Assembly (NCBI GenBank): GCA_028286395.1
Contig: JAQBRS010000002.1
Coordinates: forward strand, 1-55,892
Length of the DNA: 55,892 bases
Direction: 5' to 3'
DNA from: Candidatus Saccharimonadota bacterium
Lineage (GTDB): Bacteria; Patescibacteriota; Saccharimonadia; Saccharimonadales; Saccharimonadaceae
Part shown: positions 16,697 to 22,956 of the stretch, piece by piece
Layout of the letters: each line of letters starts with the position of its first letter
Position numbering within the stretch: the first letter of the stretch is position 1
Notes under the pieces: model-generated
Databases searched by the model: none
Seen by the model: the letters and a program-made list of their open reading frames with translations, nothing else
What the model was told of the DNA's origin: nothing
Translations under genes and position numbers: made by a program

Positions 16697-17451
16697 TGCA
16701 CGGTCCCGTGAAAACTGAAGCCGAAATTCAAGCAATGCGAGAAGGCGGAAAAATCCTCGCGACTATTTTCGACGGGCTGAAAAAGCGCGTTAAACCTGGT
16801 GTCAGTGAAAAAGAACTCGACGCCTGGGTTGATAAAGAAATTATGAAACACGGCGCAATCGCGACGTATAAAACAGCTGAGGTTAATTTCCCTGCAGCGA
16901 TCTGCATCTCGATCAACGAGCAGATCGTCCACGGCATTCCAACTGAGTATGTCTTGCAAGCGGGCGATATCGCCAGTTTCGACCTCGTCATTACGTATAA
17001 AGGCATGAAGACCGACAGCGCATTCAGCGTTGTCGTTGGCGACAAACCAAATGGTGCTCAAAAGCACTTATTAAATGCTACTGAACGAAGTCTTTATGCA
17101 GGCATTGATGCGATTAAAGGTCCCGTCCGAGCCGGCGATATTGGTGCCGCTGTTGAAAAAGTTTTGCGTGAGGCAAAACTTGGTATTATTCGCGAACTTG
17201 TCGGTCACGGTGTCGGTCACGAAATGCATCAAGACCCCGAAGTGCCAAACTATGGCCGAAAAGGAACGGGCGCATTCTTAACTCCTGGTGATACAATTGC
17301 AATCGAACCAATGGCAACGCTTGGTGGCGAACGTGTCAGGCAAGACGACGACGGCTGGACTATCTCGACCCGAGACGGCAGCCTTGCCGCCCATTTCGAA
17401 CATACAGTGCTAATTACTGAAAACGGCGCTGAAATCTTAACCCAGCTGTAG
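16696..17451 (+). CDS. map: Methionine aminopeptidase (type I)
   Basis: Removes the N-terminal Met after deformylation. All five metal ligands appear to be present: Asp in 'SFDLVITYKGMKTDSAFS' (two), His in 'ELVGHGVGHEMHQDPEVPNYG', Glu in 'IAIEPMATLG' and Glu in 'AHFEHTVLIT'. The 'ICISINEQIVHGIPTEYVLQAGDI' segment is also typical. At 251 residues it has no N-terminal zinc finger. It lies in the adk-map-Nudix operon, with the Nudix gene starting nine bases later. Confidence 0.95.
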   Translation: MHGPVKTEAEIQAMREGGKILATIFDGLKKRVKPGVSEKELDAWVDKEIMKHGAIATYKTAEVNFPAAICISINEQIVHGIPTEYVLQAGDIASFDLVITYKGMKTDSAFSVVVGDKPNGAQKHLLNATERSLYAGIDAIKGPVRAGDIGAAVEKVLREAKLGIIRELVGHGVGHEMHQDPEVPNYGRKGTGAFLTPGDTIAIEPMATLGGERVRQDDDGWTISTRDGSLAAHFEHTVLITENGAEILTQL

Positions 17452-17459
17452 GAGCAATT

Positions 17460-17903
17460 ATGAGTGAATACGACCCAAATTACGTTGAAGTAAAGTATTT
17501 TTATCGCATTGGCGTGAAAGTCGTTGTTATAAATGGCAATAACGAAGTCTTGATTCTCAGACGATCAGACAAAACTCCCCGTGCAGGTGGTTGGGATCTT
17601 CCGGGCGGAGCTGTCGATGAAAATGAAGCTCCTCAAGTCGCAGCAATTCGCGAAACAGCTGAGGAGTCTGGCATCGTCATTCCTTCAGCCAAAATCATCG
17701 TCTCTGACTACATTCCGCACACCGATCCCTGGGTCATCCTTGGCTTCAGCGCCTACGTCGATAATCCAGAAGTCATCTTAAGCTGGGAACACGACGAATA
17801 TCGCTGGATCCCCATCGGTGACATCGAATCGACTGAACTTCCTGAAGGCTACAAACTGCTCGTCCGCGTCGCTCAAAGCGCATCTCAACAATCCGCCAGT
17901 TAG
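17460..17903 (+). CDS. Nudix hydrolase
   Basis: A 147-residue protein with a complete Nudix box (Gx5Ex7REUxEExGU) around residues 45-67: GGAVDENE... followed by RETAEESGI. It is preceded by 'LILRRSDKTPRAGGWDLPGG'. It hydrolyses a nucleoside diphosphate-X compound, but the substrate cannot be inferred. Shine-Dalgarno taggag precedes the ATG. The last six codons form the left arm of a long inverted repeat (17886-18005), so the end of the coding region is part of an RNA-like structure. Confidence 0.88.
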   Translation: MSEYDPNYVEVKYFYRIGVKVVVINGNNEVLILRRSDKTPRAGGWDLPGGAVDENEAPQVAAIRETAEESGIVIPSAKIIVSDYIPHTDPWVILGFSAYVDNPEVILSWEHDEYRWIPIGDIESTELPEGYKLLVRVAQSASQQSAS

Positions 17904-18005
17904 TTGACCGAAGAGGATGTCCCCGAAAGGGCGAGCCGAACGCCATGGGCGAACTTTAGTTCCCCACAAAGTGGCCTCTGAGGGCGACAAACTGGCGGAT
18001 TGTTG
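17886..18005 (+). ncRNA. Unassigned structured RNA-like element 1
   Basis: A perfect 16-bp inverted repeat (17886-17901 / 17990-18005) continues inward after an A-A mismatch as a further imperfect helix down to 17916/17975. That helix includes a tandem G-A/A-G pair (17910-17911 with 17980-17981). The 58-nt head has three small hairpins: 17922-17931 with a GAAA tetraloop, 17941-17951 and 17964-17974. No T run follows, so it is not a normal intrinsic terminator. It overlaps the end of the Nudix gene and ends about 65 bases before the ftsA promoter. I recognise no known RNA family. The strand is a guess. Confidence 0.5.
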
Positions 18006-18069
18006 CGCTGAACTATAAGAAATTGGCTATTATTTAGTTTTATGACTTTGCAACATCAGGCGTAAGCGA

Positions 18070-18075
18070 TATACT
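18070..18075 (+). promoter_or_regulatory. -10 box of ftsA
   Basis: TATACT ends seven bases before the ftsA ATG, implying a leaderless transcript. Confidence 0.65.
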
Positions 18076-18082
18076 AAGCTTC

Positions 18083-19321
18083 ATGCAAGAAGGTTCTACC
18101 TACGCCGTCGGAATTGACGTTGGAACAACGACTGTCAGAACCGTAGTGGCACACATTGACGGTTCAACGGGCGTTCCAACTATTGTTGGCGTCGGCCAAG
18201 CTCCAAACAGTGGCATGCGCAAAGGCGTTGTCGTTAACTTAAACGGTCCTGCCCAAGCTATCGATGATGCGTTGGGCGAAGCAGAACGTATGAGCGGCTA
18301 CCAAGTCGACTCAGCGACAATTAGCGTCAACGGCGCTCACATCTTAAGCACACATGCAGACGGCATGGTTGCTGTCGGTGCCGCTGACCACGAAATTACT
18401 CGCGATGACTTATCTCGCATCGAAGAAGTCGCAACCTTAGGAAAAGTTCCCGCAAATCGTGAAATTCTCGATGTGATTCCTCACGCCTATAAACTAGACG
18501 GCCAAGATAACATCAAAGATCCACTCGGCATGACAGGAACTCGCCTTGAAATCGATGCACATGTCATTTCGGGACTTAGCCCATACCTAGTGAACGTTCA
18601 AAAAGCCTCTGAAACGGCGAAGGTCCAGCCAAACGCCATTGTTCCAACGGCAATTGCCGCGGCTCGTGCCGTACTTGGCGAGCAACAACTTGAAAACGGT
18701 GTCGCCGTGATTGACATGGGTGGCGCAACCACCAGTATCGCTGTTTACGAAGAAGGTGACCTGCAATATGTTGGTGTTGTGCCGATTGGTGGCGTGAACA
18801 TCACCAACGACCTTGCAATCGGTCTCAAGACTGACCCTGAAGTTGCTGAAAAGATTAAACTCGAACATGCCTCTGCAATTATTCGCAAAGAAGACGCTGG
18901 CATCAGCTTGAAACACGATGGGGAAGTGCTGACATTTAAAACCAGCGATATCGATGAAATCGTCGAAGCACGCCTTGAAGAAATTTTTGAGTCAATTCAA
19001 CTGCACCTCCGAAAAGCGGGCCGTGCAGGCAAATTGCCAAGCGGTGTTGTTTTAACTGGTGGCGGTGCACAATTAAAGCACATTGCGGAATACGCCAAGA
19101 ACTTCCTCGGTCTGGCAGCTCGCGTTGGGAAACCAACAGGCTACGGCGGTGTCGCCGATCACATCGAGAAGCCATCCTTTGCCACTGCTATCGGATTGAT
19201 GCTCGTTGATGCAGAACGTATTGCCGTCGATGGACGCAGTTCAAAAAGCAAGAAATCAAACCACACAATAAAGGATGCTCAAGGCTTCTTGACGAAATTA
19301 TTTGCTCGATTTAGAGCTTAG
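18083..19321 (+). CDS. ftsA: Cell division protein FtsA
   Basis: FtsA is the actin-like protein that tethers FtsZ to the membrane. The 412-residue protein has the actin-fold signature 'YAVGIDVGTTTVRTVVA', the family-specific 1C-domain region, the phosphate 2 motif 'GVAVIDMGGATTSIAVYEEGDL' and the adenosine motif 'GVVLTGGGAQLKHI'. The C-terminus ends in a short basic/hydrophobic helix (FLTKLFARFRA) that fits the membrane-targeting sequence. ftsZ follows after 83 bases with its own promoter. ftsQ and murein genes usual for this locus are absent here. Confidence 0.94.
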   Translation: MQEGSTYAVGIDVGTTTVRTVVAHIDGSTGVPTIVGVGQAPNSGMRKGVVVNLNGPAQAIDDALGEAERMSGYQVDSATISVNGAHILSTHADGMVAVGAADHEITRDDLSRIEEVATLGKVPANREILDVIPHAYKLDGQDNIKDPLGMTGTRLEIDAHVISGLSPYLVNVQKASETAKVQPNAIVPTAIAAARAVLGEQQLENGVAVIDMGGATTSIAVYEEGDLQYVGVVPIGGVNITNDLAIGLKTDPEVAEKIKLEHASAIIRKEDAGISLKHDGEVLTFKTSDIDEIVEARLEEIFESIQLHLRKAGRAGKLPSGVVLTGGGAQLKHIAEYAKNFLGLAARVGKPTGYGGVADHIEKPSFATAIGLMLVDAERIAVDGRSSKSKKSNHTIKDAQGFLTKLFARFRA

Positions 19322-19356
19322 TATCCGCCACCCCTTTATTACATGCGTCGAAATGG

Positions 19357-19362
19357 TATACT
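19357..19362 (+). promoter_or_regulatory. Extended -10 box of ftsZ (TGG-TATACT)
   Basis: TATACT with TGG directly upstream, between ftsA and ftsZ. The same nine bases occur before the surface protein at 26570. Confidence 0.65.
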
Positions 19363-19404
19363 GGGAAAAGATAAGTAGAAGAGACTGAGGAGAAAAGGGA
19401 CGAC

Positions 19405-20601
19405 ATGCCTGAAGTAAAGCCAAGTGATATACAGACGTTTGCCAGCATTAAGGTGGTTGGTGTTGGTGGTGCCGGTGGTTCAGCAGTTAACCGCATGAAA
19501 GATGCCGGACTTGCTGGAGTTCAATTTATTGCCATGAACACAGATGCGCAAGCACTCCATAATTCTAAAGCAGATATCAAGATTCACCTCGGTCACAGTA
19601 CCACTGGTGGACTTGGTGCAGGTGCAGATCCGACTGTTGGTGAAGCCGCAGCGAACGAAACTCGTGAAGAGATCAAAGACGCGCTTCAAGGTGCTGATAT
19701 GGTCTTCGTCACAATCGGTGCTGGTGGTGGAACTGGTTCAGGTGCTGGGTACGTTGTGGCAGAAGTCGCTCGTGAGCTCGGCATCCTTGTAGTTGGTGTT
19801 GCAACCAAGCCATTTAGCTTCGAAGGTGAAAAGCGCCGTCAAAACGCTGACTGGGCTATTTCTCAACTTCGTCGCCACGTCGACACGCTGATCACCATCC
19901 CTAACGACCGCCTGCTACAGACGATTGACCGCCGTACTCCGCTTCTTGAGACATTCAAGATCGCTGATGACGTGCTTCGCCAAGGTGTCCAAGGTATTTC
20001 TGAGCTGATTACCGAACACGGTCTGATCAACCTCGACTTTGCCGACGTAAAGGCAATTATGAGCAACGCCGGTTCAGCCCTCATGGGTATTGGTCGTGCA
20101 AGCGGTGACAACCGTGCCTCACAGGCCGCACAGCAAGCAATTGAGTCACCGCTCATCGAAGTATCGATCGATGGCGCAAAGGGTGTCCTATTTAACGTGA
20201 CGGGTGGCTACGACATGAGCATGTCTGAAATCCAAGAAGCTGCCGAGATCATCACGAGTGCTGTTTCACCAGACGCAAATATCATCTTTGGTGCAACTTT
20301 GAAGCCTGAAATCGAAGATGAACTGATCATTACTGTCATCGCGACTGGTTTTGACTCAGCTTACTTCCAAGAAACGGAAACTGAACAGCAAGAAGCCCAA
20401 ACCACGCAGCTCAACGACCGTATGGCCGATGAGGTCGTCAACGACGTCGACATGAATCTTGATCACAGCGAAGCGGCTGCAATCTTCAATGAAGAACCAG
20501 CAGATAATATCTGGAGTCAGCCTGTTGAACACGAAGAAGAGTCGGATACACCTGCTTTCCTTCGCCGTCGCAAAAAGCGCAATAAAAAGTCAGAGGAGTA
20601 G
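19405..20601 (+). CDS. ftsZ: Cell division protein FtsZ
   Basis: Tubulin-like GTPase forming the Z ring. The 398-residue protein has the glycine-rich GTP motif GGGTGSG (107-113), 'MNTDAQAL', the T7 loop '[13 protein letters not shown]' and the long acidic C-terminal linker. It ends with a conserved peptide ([12 protein letters not shown]) that should bind FtsA. Shine-Dalgarno (gaggagaaaaggg) precedes the ATG. nrdR follows after six bases. Confidence 0.97.
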   Translation: MPEVKPSDIQTFASIKVVGVGGAGGSAVNRMKDAGLAGVQFIAMNTDAQALHNSKADIKIHLGHSTTGGLGAGADPTVGEAAANETREEIKDALQGADMVFVTIGAGGGTGSGAGYVVAEVARELGILVVGVATKPFSFEGEKRRQNADWAISQLRRHVDTLITIPNDRLLQTIDRRTPLLETFKIADDVLRQGVQGISELITEHGLINLDFADVKAIMSNAGSALMGIGRASGDNRASQAAQQAIESPLIEVSIDGAKGVLFNVTGGYDMSMSEIQEAAEIITSAVSPDANIIFGATLKPEIEDELIITVIATGFDSAYFQETETEQQEAQTTQLNDRMADEVVNDVDMNLDHSEAAAIFNEEPADNIWSQPVEHEEESDTPAFLRRRKKRNKKSEE

Positions 20602-20607
20602 ACAACA

Positions 20608-21072
20608 ATGGCACAATTAAACATTGGTGACAGTCGAGTTATCGAATCACGCGAAGTCAGCGATGGTGTCACTATTCGTCGTCGTCGGGAATCCCCAGAC
20701 GGCAAGCGATTTACAACTTACGAACGCATCGAAAAGCCGAATCTTGCGGTGATCAAAAAAAATGGAACACGAACGTTGTTCGATCGTGACAAACTTTCTA
20801 TTGCCGTGAAACGTTCTGTTGGAAAGTTCTTTGATTCAGAGGTGGAAGTTGAAGAAATGATCGATGAAATCGAAGATGGCCTCTACGCCCTTGGTGAAAA
20901 CGAGATTACGTCAAAACAAATTGGCGACAAAGTCCTCGATGAACTGGCGATCCGCAACGAAGTTGCCTACGTTCGTTTTGCGAGTGTCTACCAAGATTTC
21001 AAAACCCTTGACGACTTCGTGCAAATTCTTGAACAACGAAAACAAGTGAACGAACAAAAGAAGGTTGCTTAA
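20608..21072 (+). CDS. nrdR: NrdR-like regulator without its zinc-ribbon cysteines
   Basis: NrdR represses ribonucleotide reductase genes through an N-terminal zinc ribbon that binds DNA and an ATP-cone. The 154-residue protein aligns with NrdR: 'SRVIESREVSDGVTIRRRRES...GKRFTTYERIEKPNLAVIKKNGTRTLFDRDKLSIAVKRS', followed by a complete ATP-cone to the end. The four cysteines of the ribbon (normally CPxC near the start and CxxC before GKRFTTYE) are all replaced: the start reads MAQLNIGDS and the second pair reads ESPDG. The protein has no cysteine at all. It lies six bases behind ftsZ and is probably co-transcribed. The regulatory function is therefore uncertain. Confidence 0.85.
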   Translation: MAQLNIGDSRVIESREVSDGVTIRRRRESPDGKRFTTYERIEKPNLAVIKKNGTRTLFDRDKLSIAVKRSVGKFFDSEVEVEEMIDEIEDGLYALGENEITSKQIGDKVLDELAIRNEVAYVRFASVYQDFKTLDDFVQILEQRKQVNEQKKVA

Positions 21073-21078
21073 ATCGGT

Positions 21079-21339
21079 ATGCGTGTCGTGGTGGTCTACA
21101 GAGAACAGACTGACTACGCGCGTCAGGTGATTGATTTCTTAGCTGATTTCAAGCGCCAAACGGGACACGACCTCGAGACGCTTGATCCCGAATCTGCAGC
21201 TGGCATCGATTTCACACAGGTATACGACATTATGGAACTTCCGACGATCATTGCGATTTCTAACGAAGGGGCATTACAAAATACATGGGTAGGGTTGCCA
21301 CTGCCAACGATAAGTGAGGTCAGTTATTATGTCCAATAA
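21079..21339 (+). CDS. Thioredoxin-like fold protein lacking CxxC
   Basis: An 86-residue protein whose pattern (beta strand 'RVVVVYREQTDYARQVIDFLADF', then 'LETLDPESAAGIDFTQVYDIMELPTIIAISNEG') is that of a thioredoxin/glutaredoxin fold, including the 'LPT' cis-Pro region. The active-site cysteines are absent; the protein contains no Cys. It has no signal peptide. Its end overlaps the VKOR start by 11 bases, so translation is coupled. The family call comes from pattern recognition only. Confidence 0.6.
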   Translation: MRVVVVYREQTDYARQVIDFLADFKRQTGHDLETLDPESAAGIDFTQVYDIMELPTIIAISNEGALQNTWVGLPLPTISEVSYYVQ

Positions 21340-21964
21340 ATTTACGAACATGTTCACGAAAGAACATCGCAACAAGAATTACGCCTATTACGTGTTTACT
21401 ATTATGCTTATTGGTGGAATCGCGGCACTCATCGCGGCCTTTGTCTTGACCCTGGACAAGTTAAAGGTACTCGAAGACCCAAACGCGGTCCTTTCGTGTA
21501 GCGTCAACGTTGTCCTTAACTGTTCCACTGTCATGCAAACCTGGCAATCACACGTCTTTGGCTTTCCGAATATGTACCTTGGACTCATCGCTTTCCCCGT
21601 TATGATCACTGTCGCCGTTCTAGGCCTTGGTCGAGTGAAACTTCCTCGTTGGTTCTTGATTGCTGCAAATATCGGCTTTTTCTTGGCAGTTCTGTTCGCT
21701 TACTGGCTCTTTTTCCAGAGCGTCTTTGCGATTCAAGTGCTCTGTCCGTGGTGTTTAGTTGTCACGACTTCTATGACCCTCGTATTCTCAACCATGCTGC
21801 ACTACAACTTGAAAGAGAATACGTTTAAGTTCGCTAAGAAATATAACGATCGCATTCAACGATTCCTCGAAGGGGGATACCACCAGATGATCGTCTTGAG
21901 TTGGATCGCTTTAATGGTTGTGCTCGTCTTCTTGAAATTCGGCCAAGCACTCTTTGCGCAGTAG
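21329..21964 (+). CDS. Vitamin K epoxide reductase (VKOR) family protein
   Basis: VKOR-type proteins reoxidise thiol oxidases and so drive disulfide formation outside the membrane. The 211-residue protein has an N-terminal cytoplasmic stretch and four to five hydrophobic segments. A loop cysteine pair is at C57/C65 (LSCSVNVVLNCS), and the active-site CPWC at 139-142 sits in a helix, the canonical VKOR layout with the quinone site. No thioredoxin domain is fused. Start is the ATG at 21329, overlapping the previous gene. Its likely clients are the Cys-paired exported proteins further on. Confidence 0.88.
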   Translation: MSNKFTNMFTKEHRNKNYAYYVFTIMLIGGIAALIAAFVLTLDKLKVLEDPNAVLSCSVNVVLNCSTVMQTWQSHVFGFPNMYLGLIAFPVMITVAVLGLGRVKLPRWFLIAANIGFFLAVLFAYWLFFQSVFAIQVLCPWCLVVTTSMTLVFSTMLHYNLKENTFKFAKKYNDRIQRFLEGGYHQMIVLSWIALMVVLVFLKFGQALFAQ

Positions 21965-21980
21965 CTAACAGGGGTGACTA

Positions 21981-22008
21981 TTGACATTTAACCCTTTTCG
22001 TGCATAAT
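21981..22008 (+). promoter_or_regulatory. Promoter of the 22018 gene
   Basis: TTGACA (21981-21986), 16-base spacer, CATAAT (22003-22008). The predicted start site is within a few bases of the ATG at 22018. Confidence 0.65.
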
Positions 22009-22017
22009 AGTATGTAC

Positions 22018-22494
22018 ATGAATAACTTTGATAACGATCCAACTCGGACAGAAAAGTTACACACTCCTGAGTCTTACGAGAGTAAGTCGCATGTTATCTT
22101 ACGTGAGCCGACTGAAATTGATATTGAACAGGCCGATCGTGCCCCAGATGTTTCATTCGAAGAGGTGACGGGGTTCGTAGAAAGTAAACTTATTGGTGAA
22201 ATTGTTACGCCGGATGATCATATTGGTATTATTCGTACAGATTTTCCCGACATGCAAGCTTTTATTACCCTTGTCGGTAGAGACCGGGAGTCTGTCACAA
22301 TTCTTAACCCTGGTGAAGAAGCGGCAATAGATGTAAGTGCAGGGAAAGGTAAATGTATCGTCTACTTGGATGAGACAGGTACGCGGCTATTTGTTCGTGC
22401 CGAAGATCCAGATTCTGCGTACAAGATTTTTACTCGAGTTCTTGAAGAGTATAAAGTCATCGAAGATTTCAGTTCCGACGACCCTGAATACTAG
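22018..22494 (+). CDS. Hypothetical acidic cytoplasmic protein
   Basis: I do not recognise this 158-residue protein. It is soluble and acidic, with alternating short strands and helices and no signal peptide. It has recognisable repeated hydrophobic strands ('HIGIIRTDFPDMQAFITLVGR', 'KGKCIVYLDETGTRLFVRA'). Three in-frame ATGs are possible (22000, 22012, 22018). 22018 fits best with a promoter whose -10 ends at 22008 and would make the mRNA leaderless; the first ATG lies before the -10 and is excluded. It stands alone between VKOR and the T-box leader. Confidence 0.6.
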   Translation: MNNFDNDPTRTEKLHTPESYESKSHVILREPTEIDIEQADRAPDVSFEEVTGFVESKLIGEIVTPDDHIGIIRTDFPDMQAFITLVGRDRESVTILNPGEEAAIDVSAGKGKCIVYLDETGTRLFVRAEDPDSAYKIFTRVLEEYKVIEDFSSDDPEY

Positions 22495-22499
22495 TCTCC

Positions 22500-22529
22500 T
22501 TGCTTCATCACCACAAGAGGTGGTAAAAT
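22500..22529 (+). promoter_or_regulatory. Promoter of the T-box/ileS transcription unit
   Basis: TTGCTT (22500-22505), 18-base spacer, extended -10 TGG-TAAAAT (22524-22529). Transcription should start near 22536, about 210 bases before the first gene. Confidence 0.7.
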
Positions 22530-22536
22530 ACAAACA

Positions 22537-22738
22537 AGACGTTTTAGTGGTCATCAGCCATGAGTCTTCGGAAGAACAGCCCAGTCATCGACAAGGCCTA
22601 GTAGAACCGAACGTGCACGCGACGATACAGCGATAAACTAAGCGCTAAAAGAATCACTTCTTTTGGAAGCCAGATGGAACCGTCCTCATAAGGACTCTGG
22701 CGTCTAAGAGAAGTGATTTTTATTTTATATAAGGAAGC
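22537..22738 (+). promoter_or_regulatory. T-box-like leader of the ileS operon
   Basis: The T-box core is clear. The bulge UGGAACC (22675-22681) sits between helix A1 (GCCAGA 22669-22674 / UCUGGC 22696-22701) and helix A2 (GUCC 22682-22685 / GGAC 22692-22695), the antiterminator that binds the tRNA acceptor end. Around it, 22652-22661 pairs with 22709-22718 and a U-rich run follows. The Shine-Dalgarno AAGGAAG (22731-22737) can also pair with CUUCUUU (22658-22664), so control could be transcriptional or translational. Stem I is very short: 22539-22543 pairs with 22610-22614. An AUC isoleucine codon at 22587-22589 (another at 22553) could be the specifier. Confidence 0.8.
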
Positions 22739-22743
22739 CTGAC

Positions 22744-22956
22744 ATGGAAGAAAAAGAACCAACTGTCGCTAAGAAAAATTTTTATAGCACCGAATGGCGA
22801 CGTTTGATGGAAGTCGTAAAGTACAACTTCGCCGAAGACGAAGTGCTGTTGCAGGACTTTGATCTTGATAGTGCGATTGCTTTTGTGTCAGCTCGGCTTA
22901 TCGATAAGGGACTCGATCCGCACGAAATTTTTAAAGCAGTGGGAGTAGAAAAATAA
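22744..22956 (+). CDS. Small protein upstream of ileS, unknown function
   Basis: A 70-residue, charged protein with predicted helices ('NFYSTEWRRLMEVVKYNFAEDEVLLQDFDLDSAIAFVSARLIDKGLDPHEIFKAVG'), no signal peptide and no family I know. It is the first gene after the T-box leader. Its stop overlaps the ileS start codon by one base (TAATG), so it is translationally coupled to ileS and controlled by the same leader. A strong Shine-Dalgarno (aaggaag) precedes it. The coding potential is supported by the tight spacing and proper RBS. Confidence 0.75.
   Translation: MEEKEPTVAKKNFYSTEWRRLMEVVKYNFAEDEVLLQDFDLDSAIAFVSARLIDKGLDPHEIFKAVGVEK

Noticed and set aside
17886-18005. Element 1 as SRP RNA, 6S RNA, tmRNA or hammerhead ribozyme
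   Set aside because: The conserved SRP domain IV loop, the 6S open bubble, tmRNA tRNA-like ends and the hammerhead CUGAUGA core are not present.
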